Source: Lathyrus oleraceus
Taxonomy: Eukaryota; Streptophyta; Magnoliopsida; Fabales; Fabaceae
NCBI RefSeq assembly: GCF_024323335.1
Contig: NC_066581.1
Location: 228,734,539 to 228,798,538, forward strand
Reading direction: 5' to 3'
Length of the DNA stretch: 64,000 nt
Both the position numbers and the translations under genes were made by a program. Numbering within the stretch: the first letter of the stretch is position 1; each line of letters starts with the position of its first letter. Under the pieces are notes generated by a model. That model saw only the letters and a program-made list of their open reading frames with translations. It did no database searches and was not told where the DNA came from. Shown in pieces: positions 20,001 through 30,657 of this stretch.

Positions 20001-22412
20001 TGCTATCTGGACGGCTACTCAGGCTTCTTTCAAATACCAATACATCCTGATGACCAAGAAAAGACAATGTTCACATGTCCTTTTGGTACCTTCGCTTACC
20101 GACGAATGCCGTTTGGCTTCTGTAATGCTCCTGCAACCTTTCAAAGGTGCATGATGGCAATATTCGCCGATTTTCTCGAAAACATCATGGAAGTCTTTAT
20201 GGATGACTTTTCCGTATGCGGGCAAAGTTTCGAAGAATGTCTTGAAAACCTAGAAAGAGTTCTAGAACGATGTGTAAAAGTAAACCTAGTACTTAATTGG
20301 GAAAAATGTCACTTTATGGTACAAGAGGGAATTGTTTTAGGACACATCATATCAAATAGAGGAATTGAAGTAGACAAAGCCAAAATAGAAGTAATCGAAA
20401 ACCTTCAACCTCCGAAAACTGTGAGAGAAGTACGAAGCTTCCTAGGACATGCCGGTTTTTACCGACGATTTATTAAAGATTTCTCTAAAATAACTAAACC
20501 TTTAACCGGACTATTAATGAAAGATGCTGAATTCATATTCGACAGTAAATGCTTAGAAGCGTTTCAAACACTTAAACATGCATTGATCTCCGCGCCCATA
20601 ATGCAGACTCCGGATTGGAATGAACCATTCGAAATAATGTGTGACGCAAGTGACTACGCCGTAGGCGCTGTTTTAGGACAACGAAAGGATAAAAAACTTC
20701 ACGTCATATATTATGCAAGTAGAACTCTAGACGAAGCACATATGAATTACGCCACGACCGAGAAAGAACTTTTAGCAGTAGCGTTTGCACTAGATAAATT
20801 TCGTTCTTACTTGGTCGGAGCTAAAATAATCATTTACACTGACCACACTGCCATTAAGTACCTCTTAACAAAAAAGGACGCTAAACCTAGACTCCTAAGG
20901 TGGATCTTGTTGTTACAAGAATTCGATTTGGAAATCAAAGATAAAAGAGGAACTGAAAACGTAGTAGCAGATCACCTTTCTAGACTTGAAAATTTGGAAC
21001 CGGAAAGAACTTCGATAAATGATGACTTCTCGTACGATAAACTTATAGCTAATTTGGGAGAAAATAGAGCTGATGAACGGGTAGAGACCACCTTGGTTGT
21101 ATGTGTTACACCATGGTACGCCGATTTTGTCAATTATTTAGCCGCCGGAATAGTTCCACTTAATTTATCCTACCAACAAAAGAAACGATTCTTCCATGAC
21201 TTGAAACATTATTACTGGGACGACCCTTTACTTTTCAAAAGAGGCCCCGATGGTATTTTCCGTCGGTGTATACCTGAAGAAGAGATAGAAAATATAATCC
21301 GACATTGTCACTCCGCTCCTTATGGTGGACACGCAAGTACATCCAAGACCTGCTCTAAAATCCTACAAGCCGGTCTTTATTGGCCAAACATATGGAGGGA
21401 TGTGCATGCTGCTGTCAAGAAATGTGATAGATGTCAACGCACAGGAAACATATCTAGACGTGATGAAATGCCACAAAAGGGCATTTTGGAAGTAGAGATT
21501 TTCGACGTGTGGGGAATAGATTTCATGGGACCTTTTCCACCTTCTTTCGGTAACAAGTACATACTCGTAGCGGTTGACTACGTATCAAAATGGATTGAAG
21601 CTATAGCTTCTCCAACAAACGACACACGAGTAGTAACTAAACTCTTTAAGAATATAATTTTCCCAAGATTTGGTGTCCCAAGAATAGTCGTCAGTGATGG
21701 TGGATCGCATTTCATATCTAAGATACTCGAAAAACTACTATTTAAGTATGGTGTAAGACATTGAGTAGCGACACCTTACCATCCTCAAACCAGTGGACAA
21801 GTGGAAGTGTCTAACAGAGAAATCAAACAGATATTAGAAAAAACAGTCGCCACCTCAAGGAAAGACTGGTCATCAAAATTACCCGAGGCTTTATGGGCAT
21901 ATCGAACCGCCTACAAAACTCCCATAGGAACAACCCCATTTAAGCTTATTTATGGTAAACCTTGCCACCTTCCAGTAGAGTTAGAACATAAGGCCTATTG
22001 GGCTATTAAAAATTTAAATTTAAACTATAAGGTCGCCGGTGAAAAGCGAATCCTTGATATAAATGAATTAGAGGAACTTAGACTAGACGCATACGAAAAT
22101 GCCAGAATCTACAAGGAAAGAACGAAAAAATGGCATGATAAGCGCGTATCAAGGAAAACTTTCAAACAAGGCGACGTAGTCCTTTTGTTCAACTCTAGGC
22201 TTAAGTTATTCCCAGGAAAACTACGCTCTAGATGGTTAGGCCCTTTCCAAGTTACTAATGTTTTCCCTAGTGGAGCTGTGGAAATTAAAGGAAAATCTAT
22301 GGAAGCATTTATCGTAAACGGGCAGCGTCTGAAACATTATCACTGTGATGAAAACAATGAAGACTCGCAAGCCCTGCACTTAGACGTATTGTCTCCTAAA
22401 TCTATAGATTAA
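17010..22412 (+). pseudogene. Athila gag-pol polyprotein with four in-frame stops
   Basis: A single frame runs from the ATG at 17010 (MPHTRSQGEP) to TAA at 22410, about 1800 codons without a frameshift. It is interrupted by stops at 17049-17051, 17565-17567, 18543-18545 and 21762-21764. Domains in order: Gag capsid-like region; one CCHC knuckle (CEVCGIQGHTPTDC, about 17973-18014); protease with the Athila-style [12 protein letters not shown] (about 18962); reverse transcriptase with [13 protein letters not shown] and FMDDFSV (about 20200); RNase H with [13 protein letters not shown] (about 20640); and integrase with an HHCC zinc domain (H..H..CDRC, about 21302-21434) and core motifs [14 protein letters not shown] and TSGQVEVSN. 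No chromodomain is present. A translatable product would be limited to the ATG-bearing pieces, the largest from 18774 to 21764 covering protease to the middle of integrase. Confidence 0.94.
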
Positions 22413-22651
22413 CATTTACTAGTTTTATGTCGAGCTTGCGACATTAAACAAAGCGCTTCGTGGGAGACAACCCACAATTTTCTATTTTAGTTTCTATTGT
22501 TATACTATCTTTTCTTTGACTTTTCTTTTTGATTTTATTTAGTATTCATTCTTCATTTATTTTTTAAAACTTTTCTTCTTTTCTTCTTTCGGCATCTGGC
22601 CAAACCCTGACTAAATTCTTGTTTTTCTTTTCTTTAGTTAACACTAACCTG
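22413..22651 (+). other. Spacer between Athila pol and third ORF
   Basis: This is T-rich non-coding sequence. A pyrimidine tract at 22500-22640 followed by TCTTTAG could serve as a splice acceptor for a subgenomic mRNA of the downstream ORF. That is inference. Confidence 0.4.
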
Positions 22652-24376
22652 ATGGGACAAATTGATCGTATGGGTACCAAATTCAGAGGGAAAGCTCAGA
22701 AACAAAAATTCGAAGAGCTAGCAGAGAGAGAGATGCACCCAAGTTTCTATGCTGATGATTGGGCAATGACTGCCCTTGGACTAAGAGAGAGTGTCATGTA
22801 TATGCTGAGTCAAATAGGGTGGGAAACCACACCTATTCGAAGATAATTTGTTACTTACCGGAGGCTAACTCTAGAATTCCTTAGCTCCCTGATCTACTTA
22901 CCCAGCCATGGAAAAGGAATAAGCAGAGGTTTCATCTAGTTCAGGATGTTCAATATGGAGTATCAATTTAACATTCAAGACTTTACTAACCTTTTAGGGT
23001 TCCCTACCTCCTTTGATACATTCACCATGAGCCAAGAAGACCTTTTTGAATATAGAGAGCTTGAACATTTTTGGGGAAGTTTGACGGGTAATGACGACCC
23101 TGAGGAACATGAGTTTCTTTCTGGAAACATTCATAACCCAACATTTCGTTATTTCCACAAGATCCTAGCACATACTCTTTTTGGGAAGAAATCAAACAAT
23201 ACCACGGTATCACGTGATGAACTCTTCATAATATTTTGTGCTTCCCAAAACCGTCCAGTGAATGGTGCCACCTATATGTTGGCGAGTTTTGACCGCCTTA
23301 TTCAAGCTGACCGTGCACCGATCCTAATAGGAGGACTGATAACCATGATTTCTAATGCTATTGGATTGCGTCAACCCATGCTTGACTTGAGCCCTTTTTG
23401 TGGCATTGCGCCTATGAGTATACCTTTCCTCTTCAACACTATGTTTATAGGAAACCTTGGGCCTGAAGAGTTTGAGCTAATAATCAACAACCAAGTTCTT
23501 TGCCTATTCACCTTGCCTAGTCCGATGACTAGTGTTCATAACCAAAACAATTGGCTCTACAACTTGAATGGAATACCCTCCCCTGTTAGATCTATCGAAT
23601 CCATCCAAGACTATGAGATTTGTGACGACCCAACAACAGCAAAGTCAATGCAAAGTAATTATTCTTCCTCCATTGCGTCTTCGAAATGGATACAAAGGTA
23701 AACGCTACCTCCTTCTTATTTCACCATATCCGCACCCTATGTGCTAGAGGCCACCAACCTTTTGTGATTGGTGGATTAATCACCACCATAGCACTTGGTT
23801 TGAATCTAGGGGACCGACTTCAAAATTTACAATCTCTACCACCCCTATTTATGGATATAAGCTATTGTCGCTCCAGTCGCTTAATCAAAAATAGGGTAGG
23901 CGGAAGGTATTACCTTATGGTGAATAACCAAGAAGTCCCAAGCGTTGTTCTGCCCAACATTGCCCTTACAGATGTCACCAATCCAAATCGCTTCATCTAC
24001 GATCTGACTGCTCCCGAATCTACCGAGCCTACACAAGCAAACCCGCCCCAGGACGAGTTTGAGGAAATGGAACAAGGTGATCAAGGTCCCGAACAACAAT
24101 CAACCCCGCTCAACCCTTCCGATAATGCAACTGGTCCATCCTCACGACGTCGTCGAAGAAGAAGGCCAGCAACCAATGATGACATCATGGATGCTATTGA
24201 TGTTATGCAGGCGTAGAATCTCGAAGTGATGCAAATGATGCGCCAGATGCAACAACAACAGGAAGCGAGGAATGTAATAACCGACCAGCGGTTCACTGAC
24301 TTGCTCAGCAGGTTTGATGACTTGGAAGTACGTCAAAGATCACCGGGTCCAAGAACAAGAGGCGGAAGGCAGCCTT
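22652..24376 (+). pseudogene. Athila third ORF (env-position, ATHILA ORF1 family-like), broken
   Basis: This coding region sits between pol and the 3' LTR, where Athila elements carry an extra ORF. The ATG at 22652 opens a frame with stops at 22844 and about 22937. It reopens at 22946 (MFNMEYQFNIQDFTNLLGF...) to 23699, then shifts frame near 23690 and continues to a TAG at 24214 and to about 24376. It contains two related blocks, each with IGGLIT.I, a Leu-rich middle, NNQ.. and a W/FLYDL-like end (about 23300-23600 and 23735-24020). These are followed by an acidic Pro/Gln linker, a run of seven Arg (about 24150) that could be a nuclear signal, and a Gln/Met-rich coiled segment. I see no signal peptide or transmembrane segment, so calling it an envelope is not supported. 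The function of this family is unknown. Confidence 0.75.
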
Positions 24377-24455
24377 GACTTTGGCTTCCCTTTTCTTTTT
24401 TCTAGTTCTTTTGTTTTCTTTGAAACATTGGGGACAATGTTTCATTTAAGTGTGT

Positions 24456-24472
24456 GGGGGGGGGGGGGGGGG
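24456..24472 (+). repeat. Run of 17 G between the Athila third ORF and the 3' LTR
   Basis: An uninterrupted G17 follows TTTAAGTGTGT. It is about 1 kb upstream of the real polypurine tract. Purine runs here are common in Athila elements and could act as a second plus-strand primer. Length polymorphism or sequencing error is also possible. Confidence 0.7.
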
Positions 24473-25475
24473 AAACGTTGTTTCAGTTATGATTATTTCT
24501 CTTTCAACATTCATCTTTCAAGTATGTATCTCCCTTTCCATTGTTATTTCCCTTTCTTATATAAAAAAAAATTATATAATATATATTTATTATAAGTTGA
24601 GTCCCTAGTGTGAAATTTTTTTATTATCTATTCCCCTCAATTTTCTTGAGCCATAACAAAAATTTAACACAATCAATGAGTATATAGGTTGCTGATTTTA
24701 TCAAACTTGAGTAAAATTAAGACGAAAATTATTATCGCCCCAACACTCTAAAAACCTCAACATGTTAGATCAGGCTAAGTACCTATTATACCAATCCCTT
24801 GAACTTTTAGTTTTATAGTAACCCCGAGTAGTTTATACGAGAAGTCGGCACCATCTTAATAGCAAGCTACGTGGGGAGCCGATGAATATAAGTGAATGAA
24901 TCCCAAGATAATTTATTAGAAAAAAAAATCAGGTAATGCACTAATTAAGTTAGGTGATCCTTACCCGATCATTTAATCCAAAGGTTGCAGACCCCACAAA
25001 AACATTGTATGAACGATCCATTACGAGTTGGTTCAGTGGTGTCTGGTGCTGAACGTGGTAGGGCAGACTACGGTCCGATCCCCCGCAATTTGCAATGGAC
25101 TAAATAACAAAGTTACCCAACTTATGTACCAGAACTTCAATCTAAAAAGGGAATCAGAATCGCTAACCGGTTACTCCACTATGTGCGTGAAAAGATAAAG
25201 GGCTTAATGTGATTTCGCTAGAATGAAAACGAGTGAAATAAGAGTAAAAGAACTAGGATAGCTATAATAGCGTGACTCGATCTGGTTTGCATAAGGTGGG
25301 GTTGTCTGAGGTTGTAACAGTAGTTGTTGATGTTGAGATTAAGCTCAGGTTATTTCTAAACGATATTTACTTGCAACCTATTACGACTTGATGTGCGTTT
25401 GGAAATTTCATCTGGCTAATATTTTAAACTGATTTCTACATTGTATCTTGCATGAGGACAAGCAAAGGTCTAAGT
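24473..25475 (+). other. Athila 3' untranslated region
   Basis: About 1 kb without coding capacity; it contains a tRNA-like segment at 25021-25090 described separately. Confidence 0.6.
25021..25090 (+). other. tRNA-like segment in the Athila 3' untranslated region
   Basis: TTGGTTCAGTGGTGTCTGG resembles a pol III box A. GGTCCGATCCCC, about 35 nt later, resembles box B (GGTTCGANNCC, one mismatch in the core). The total span is near tRNA length, but a clean acceptor stem and anticodon arm are not evident. It may be a degenerate tRNA or an exapted tRNA-like structure. Confidence 0.5.
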
Positions 25476-25486
25476 ATGGGGGAGTT
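25476..25486 (+). promoter_or_regulatory. Polypurine tract of the Athila element
   Basis: ATGGGGGAGTT lies immediately before the 3' LTR start. Confidence 0.8.
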
Positions 25487-27235
25487 TGATAACTTGAAAT
25501 AATATCACATTTTTGGACTCGATTTAATTAAATTATATTATTATTTGTTTCGATTTATTTTATATCAATCGATATTACTTGGTATTTTCCTTCTATTCAT
25601 CTCAGGTAACGTTATTTGAAGCATACGTGAAAAAGAAAGAAAAGGAGGTGCAAAAAGATGATGAGAAGCAATACCACTAAAGCCCAGCCCACAATCTACA
25701 AGGGAGAAGCGCTGAGAGGCTGTGACGAGCGCCACACATGGTGTGACGAGCGTCACGCCCTGCTACTTTGTGTGACGAGCGCCACACATGGTGTGACGAG
25801 CGTCACACCCCACTCCTATATTTTTGGCTTTTGACGCACAACAGAGGCACGTTGAGCCTATTCTTCCGCTTGACTCGTTGAAACGTGAAGGTTACTTACT
25901 GAAGGAAATTGTGGGAAACGATTACAAAAGGGATTGATATAAATAGAACCAGAAATCCAACCCTGGGGATCCCCTGCTTTTTTTCTTTCTGTCGTGCAAG
26001 CATTTACATTGACAGTACTAATTTTCTACAACTTTCTATTTTATTAGCAACTTTTATTTCCTTTTCTTTTCCAGTCAAGCTTTCAAGCATTCAATTAATT
26101 TTTCACACAATAGTTTCTACACCGGAAACTATTGTGTAACTTTTACTGGATCTAACCTTACGTTAGGTCAGAGTATTTTATTCCTTCGTTTCTATTTTTT
26201 CTGCCCGATTGAAGATTGCAAGAACAAATCCAACCGGTCTGTGGTGGAGTGTTCAAGCATCGAAGCTAGGAATATTCAAGATTTCTATTAATTTTACAGG
26301 TTCTTTAATTTTATTGTTTTAATTTATATATGCTCCGCTCTGCTATTTATTTATACTGTCTGTCTGATATGGTTGTATGTAAGCATAATTATTGTTTAGG
26401 CTTGTTTAGCATGTCTGGCTAAATAAACTTAGATATCGGTATGTAAAGTAAGCGGAATAAAGGAATCAAAACTAAGTTGGTTTAATTTTGTTTAAAAATA
26501 TAATCACTCTTTTTATGGTCTCAATTTACAGAATTAATATCAAAGTTTTTGTACGAGAGTAAAAGACATAAAGAAGCTAAAATCAATAGAACGACAGTTT
26601 GAGCTTTTAACTGGACAGTGTAAATTGGACATTAATTTTAAATCAGGGCGAAATCAATTTTTAGAGTTAATTAAATTCTAATCATTTTCAGAAAGTATTT
26701 TTAAAGGTTAAATGTGAGGACGAGAGTTAAGCATTTTTAATTATATAATCTAAATCAACAGAGCGAGAGTTTGAGACAAGGGTGTTTAAATGGTTAGTGT
26801 TTTCTTAAAAAGAGTTTCTACAGATTTTATTGTTTTCAAAAAGTGATTTTGGACTTAACTAATTAGTGACAACGCACGTTAATATAAAGTCATAGTTTAT
26901 TCAACAGAGCGAGAGTTTGAGAAAAGACTTTTAATCAATAGTGTCTACTGAAAATATTTATTTTAAAACTAAGAAACTAACGAAGATTTGATTCCCTAAT
27001 TACGACGAACTACATACCGATATCCGCTTATTTGATATTTAATATAGATCTTATTTTAGTTATACTTTCCTCCCCCCTAATTATCAAAGTATCATCCGCC
27101 TTAGCTTTACGAAGTAACCTTAGAAAAATGGTATATCGATTCATAAGTCCCTGTGGGATCGATATCTTTTAAAACTATGCGATAAGACTGTGCACTTGCA
27201 GTTAGTACCCCAATAGACTCATAAAGTCGCGATCA
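25487..27235 (+). repeat. 3' LTR of Athila element (1749 bp)
   Basis: It has the same ends as the 5' LTR and is followed directly by the target duplication CCTGA. It differs from the 5' LTR by scattered substitutions and a small rearranged stretch near 26705-26740. Confidence 0.95.
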
Positions 27236-27272
27236 CCTGACAACACTTGACTATTCAAAGAATTTTCAACAA

Positions 27273-27453
27273 CAGGTTCATACATGACCTGACAAAACAG
27301 GAACATTCAAAGAATTTTCAACAACAGGTTCATACATGACCTGACAACACTTGGGAAAAATCAAAAGGAGTTTTATCAATAGGTTCATACATGACCTGAG
27401 AATATTGGAAAACATACAAAGCAAGTTTCATCAATAGGTTCATACATGACCTG
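27273..27453 (-). repeat. Hairpin array of CAGGT..ACCTG type, part 2 (right of Athila)
   Basis: The interrupted array continues with units at 27273-27291, 27325-27343, 27380-27398 and 27435-27453. The last two begin TAGGT, which still pairs through U-G. A decayed unit (GAGTCATACATGACTTTC) occurs at about 27669-27686. Confidence 0.88.
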
Positions 27454-27732
27454 ACACTTTCAAATACATCTGATGGTTCTGGAGATTTCTCACAAGAAAT
27501 TCATCCAATCACAGATTTTGGAGATTCCTAACAGGGAATTTATGCAAAACAAAGATAAGCGGGAGTCTTCTTATAAGTAGATCATCCACACAAAAAGGCT
27601 ACGATGATTCTTTACAGAGTAATCAAACACAAAAAAACCTCCAAGCTTCTGGGAACTCCTCAAGATGGTGAGTCATACATGACTTTCACGGAACCATCAG
27701 GAAAGACAAGGTATTCAAACTCTCTGTACGTG
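27454..27732 (-). other. Host Ogre 3' region between two hairpin arrays
   Basis: Non-coding, with loosely repeated phrases such as GGAGATTTCTCAC and GGAGATTCCTAAC. No gene is seen. Confidence 0.5.
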
Positions 27733-28049
27733 CCAACAACAATTGGACTTTGACCGTAAGCAATGGATTACAACCAGATTCTAACGGATAGATGCCAACA
27801 ACAACTAGACTTGACGAAAGTCAATAGTAAACAATTATCGGCTGGACTTGAAATGATGTTGGCGACAACCAAACTTCAGATATCAATCACAAATGTATTT
27901 ACAAACAGACTGACAGTGATGCCAACGACAATTGGGTTTAAAATAAATGCTGGTTACAACCAGACCTTAAAGGATACCAGTTACAACTGGATTTGGTCAA
28001 AGACACTGGTGACAACCAGACTTAACAGACGATGCCAGTAACAAACTGG
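27733..28049 (-). repeat. Second hairpin array: ~14 nt inverted repeats with changing stems
   Basis: Units at 27733-27746 (CCAA/TTGG), 27859-27872 (TTGG/CCAA), 27922-27935 (CCAA/TTGG), 27950-27963 (CTGGTT/AACCAG), 27977-27990 (CCAGTT/AACTGG), 28006-28019 (CTGGT/ACCAG) and 28035-28049 (CCAGT/ACTGG) share the centre (A/G)ACAA. Both arms change together. A further unit, CAGTTACAACTG, is at 28298-28309. Confidence 0.8.
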
Positions 28050-28800
28050 TCTTAGAGGTCAAGGGATACAATCAACAACGAGACCTGAGATTATGAAAAT
28101 GAGCGCGAAGCAATTCGGGCTATGCATGATTTGGATTTTGCTTATATGCATGATGTATGAATGATCATGACATGCAAATGCTGACAATATACAGACTGGA
28201 AATTAGGGAAAGCTTTATGGAGGTACTGAATCTTCAACACCAATAACTCAACCGAAGGAGTGAGTAAATGCATAAAAGGAGGATCTATCAAGCTGAACAG
28301 TTACAACTGGCCCAATAATCCTTCTAGAGAATGATAAATTTGTGCTCTCTGGAGATAGACATTGATCATCCAAAGGGGAGTCTTACAACTTGAGACTTGC
28401 GGGGAAAGACGAAAGATTTCCTTTTAATATTTCCACATGTCAAAGCAAAATTGTGTTTCTCAATATGTTGAAAAATTCTTTTTGAGTTCAAAATTCATTA
28501 TTAACAAATAAATGACATTTTGTATAACAAAGAAAATCAGAGAAAAATGATAGAATTTGATAGGCAAACTTGTATTTATTCAAGAAAGGTAGCACACAAA
28601 TGGCGTAGCTCCATGGAATGTTACAAGTTTGAAAATGGCAATAGGGAAAAGTTTACATTGAATCGCAATGACTACTACTATCCCTAATAACAATGACTCC
28701 ACAAAACCTTGATTCTGAAGGGAGTAACTAGATTGATCTTCCATTTTTAGCTCTTCTATGTTGATTAGTGACGAACCGATGCAGTCTATGCCTTTTGTCC
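28050..28800 (-). other. Host Ogre 3' untranslated region, no gene seen
   Basis: A/T-rich non-coding sequence between hairpin arrays. AATAAA-type signals occur on the - strand near 28570. One isolated hairpin lies at 28298-28309. Confidence 0.5.
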
Positions 28801-28812
28801 CTAATTTTTGCC

Positions 28813-28951
28813 TGGATCGCCCTCTCGGGTTTTCAATCCACCGGAGCGCTCTTTTTTGGCTAAGTCGCCCTTTCAGGTTTTCAACTTAGCGAGCTACCAT
28901 TTTTTTTATCCCTAACTTTTTCCTGGACCGCCCTTTCGGGTTTTCAGTCCA
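28813..28951 (-). other. Three co-varying GNRA-capped hairpins directly after the host Ogre pol stop
   Basis: Read on the sense (-) strand, each unit is: outer stem, UGAAAA, CCY, GNRA loop, GGG, CG, outer stem. Unit nearest the stop (28924-28951): stem UGGAC/GUCCA, loop GAAA. Middle unit (28859-28890): stem GCUAAGU/ACUUAGC, CCU/GGG with loop GAAA. Far unit (28813-28840): stem UGGAU/AUCCA, loop GAGA. The internal-loop bases are identical while the stems differ with pairing kept. The first hairpin starts 10 nt after the TAA at 28962-28964. Confidence 0.85.
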
Positions 28952-28961
28952 CCGGGATTTG

Positions 28962-30657
28962 TTAGGCATAGTATCTTTTGACTGCATCAGAGTTCACAGG
29001 GTGAATGAGCTCTTCGCCATCCATAGTTGTGAGAAATAGAGCACCTCCAGAGTATGCTCTCTTTACAACGTATGGGCCTTCATAGTTGGGAGTCCACTTC
29101 CCACGTGAATCTTTGTGTACTGGCAAGATCTTCTTGAGCACGAGATCTCCTTCCTTGAACTCTCGAGGACGGACCTTTTTGTCAAACGCTTTCTTGATTC
29201 GTTGCTGGTACAATTGTCCATGGCACAGAGCGGTCATACGCTTCTCATCAATGAGGTTAAGTTGATCATAGTTGTTTTGGATCCATTCAGCTTCGTTCAG
29301 CTTGGCTTCCATCAATATTCTCGTTGAAGGTATCTCCACTTCGACTGGGAGAACTGTGTCCATCCCATACACTAAGGAGAATGGGGTTGCCCCTGTTGAA
29401 GTGCGGACTGAGGTCCGGTATCCATGCAAAGCAAAGGGTAGCATCTCGTGCCAATCCTTATAAGTTTTCACCATCTTTTGCAGGATCTTCTTGATATTTT
29501 TGTTGGCAGCTTCAACAGCATCATTCATCTTTGGACGATATGGAGAAGAATTATGGTGGTCAATCTTGAAACTTTCACATAATTCTGTCACTGTCTTATT
29601 GTTCAAGTTTGAACCATTGTCAGTGATGATCTTGCTTGGGATTCCATAGCGATAGATAATCTCCTTCTTGATAAAGCGACCAACCACATGTCTCGTCATA
29701 TTGGTGTAGGAAGCAGCCTCTACCCATTTAGTAAAGTAATCGATGGCAACCAGGATGAAGCGGTGACCGTTGGAAGCTTTAGGCTCTATAGCACCAATCA
29801 TGTCGATGCCCCACATTGAGAAAGGCCAAGGCGACGTCAAAACATTCAAAAGTGCTGGCGGTATATGCACCTTATCAGCATAAATTTGGAATTTATGACA
29901 TTTTCTTGCATAGCTGAAACAATCGGACTCCATGGTCAACCAATAATAACCAGCTCTCAAAATCTTCTTGGCCATGGCATGTCCATTAGCGTGGGTTCCA
30001 AAAGATCCTTCATGAATCTCCTTGATCAACATGTCTGCTTCGTGTCTATCCACGCATCTGAGAAGAACCATGTCATGGTTTCTCTTGTAAAGCACATCAT
30101 TGCTCAAAAAGAATTTGGATGATAACCTCCTCAGAGTTTTCTTATCCAACAATGTAGCATCTTTTGGATACTCTTGACTTAGAAGATATCGCTTGATGTC
30201 ATGAAACCATGGTTTACCATCAGTTTCTTCTTCAATCAGCTGACAGTAGGCAGGCTCATCTCTTCGCTCGATTCGAATAAGTGGAGCTTCATTATGGAAT
30301 CTGACTTGGTACATTGATGCTAATGTTGCCAAAGCGTCAGCCACTTGATTCTCTACTCTTGGGATGTGGTGGAAGGTGATATCGTCGAAGTATTCTATCA
30401 TCTTCACAACATGAGCGCGATACGGGATCAGCTTCGCATCGCGAGTTTCCCATTCTCCTTTGACTTGATAGATCACTAAGGCTGAATCTCCATACACCTC
30501 AAGGATCTTGATTCGGAGATCAATTGCGGCTTCAAGACCAAGGATACAAGCTTCATATTCGGCGACATTATTCGTACAATCAAAGCATAACCTTGCTGTG
30601 AAAGGGGTAAAGCCACCATTTGGTTTCATCAAAACAGCTCCCAAATCATGACCACTG
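28962..30657 (-). pseudogene. Host Ogre pol, second RNase H (3' part) and integrase
   Basis: The frame enters from the LTR boundary at 30657 and ends with TAA at 28962-28964. The first ~120 residues are the rest of an archaeal-type RNase H (GAVLMKPNGGFTPFTARL, NVAEYEACILGLEAA, VENQVADALA). Integrase follows. Counting from the codon at 30665: zinc-domain His near 218 and 225, Cys256, but Phe259 where the second Cys of CxxC is expected. The core triad Asp288 (GIDMIG), Asp349 (TDNGSN) and Glu385 (VEAANK) is intact. The C-terminal region has GDLVLKKILP and NYEGPYVVKRAY. The start of the RNase H lies 30.7 kb away at 61386 because of the nested insertion. Catalytic residues survive, but the zinc domain and upstream RT are damaged. 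Confidence 0.93.

Larger units (their letters stand above)
15149..27235 (+). mobile_element. Athila-type LTR retrotransposon, complete, with 5 bp target duplication
   Basis: This complete element is 12,087 bp, with 1749 bp LTRs at 15149-16897 and 25487-27235 and a direct repeat CCTGA on both sides (15144-15148 and 27236-27240). The primer site matches tRNA-Asp. Gag-pol is followed by a long region with an Athila-type third ORF. The LTRs differ at about a dozen sites plus small compensating indels (<1%), so it inserted recently. All coding regions carry stops. It landed inside an ACCTGA arm of the host Ogre hairpin array. Confidence 0.96.
13760..30657 (-). mobile_element. Host Ogre-type element, 3' part (interrupted by Athila; continues at 61381)
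   Basis: This is the 3' half of an old Ty3/gypsy Tat-Ogre element on the - strand: the end of the second RNase H, integrase, pol stop at 28962, then a ~3 kb 3' untranslated region made of hairpin arrays. The Athila element at 15149-27235 splits that region. The element continues to the right of the 30.7 kb insertion from 61381 to the window end. Sequence at 13770-13960 (GAAAATGCTATGATATGATA and GCTGGGGAA phrases) resembles the 3' region of the nested Ogres. I cannot find its 3' LTR: where one would be expected lies the gene-fragment mosaic. The left boundary is therefore approximate. Confidence 0.8.

Noticed and set aside
22652..24376. Envelope glycoprotein in the Athila element.
   Set aside because: Position fits, but no signal peptide, transmembrane helix or fusion-type segment is visible; an Arg run and Gln coil suggest otherwise.
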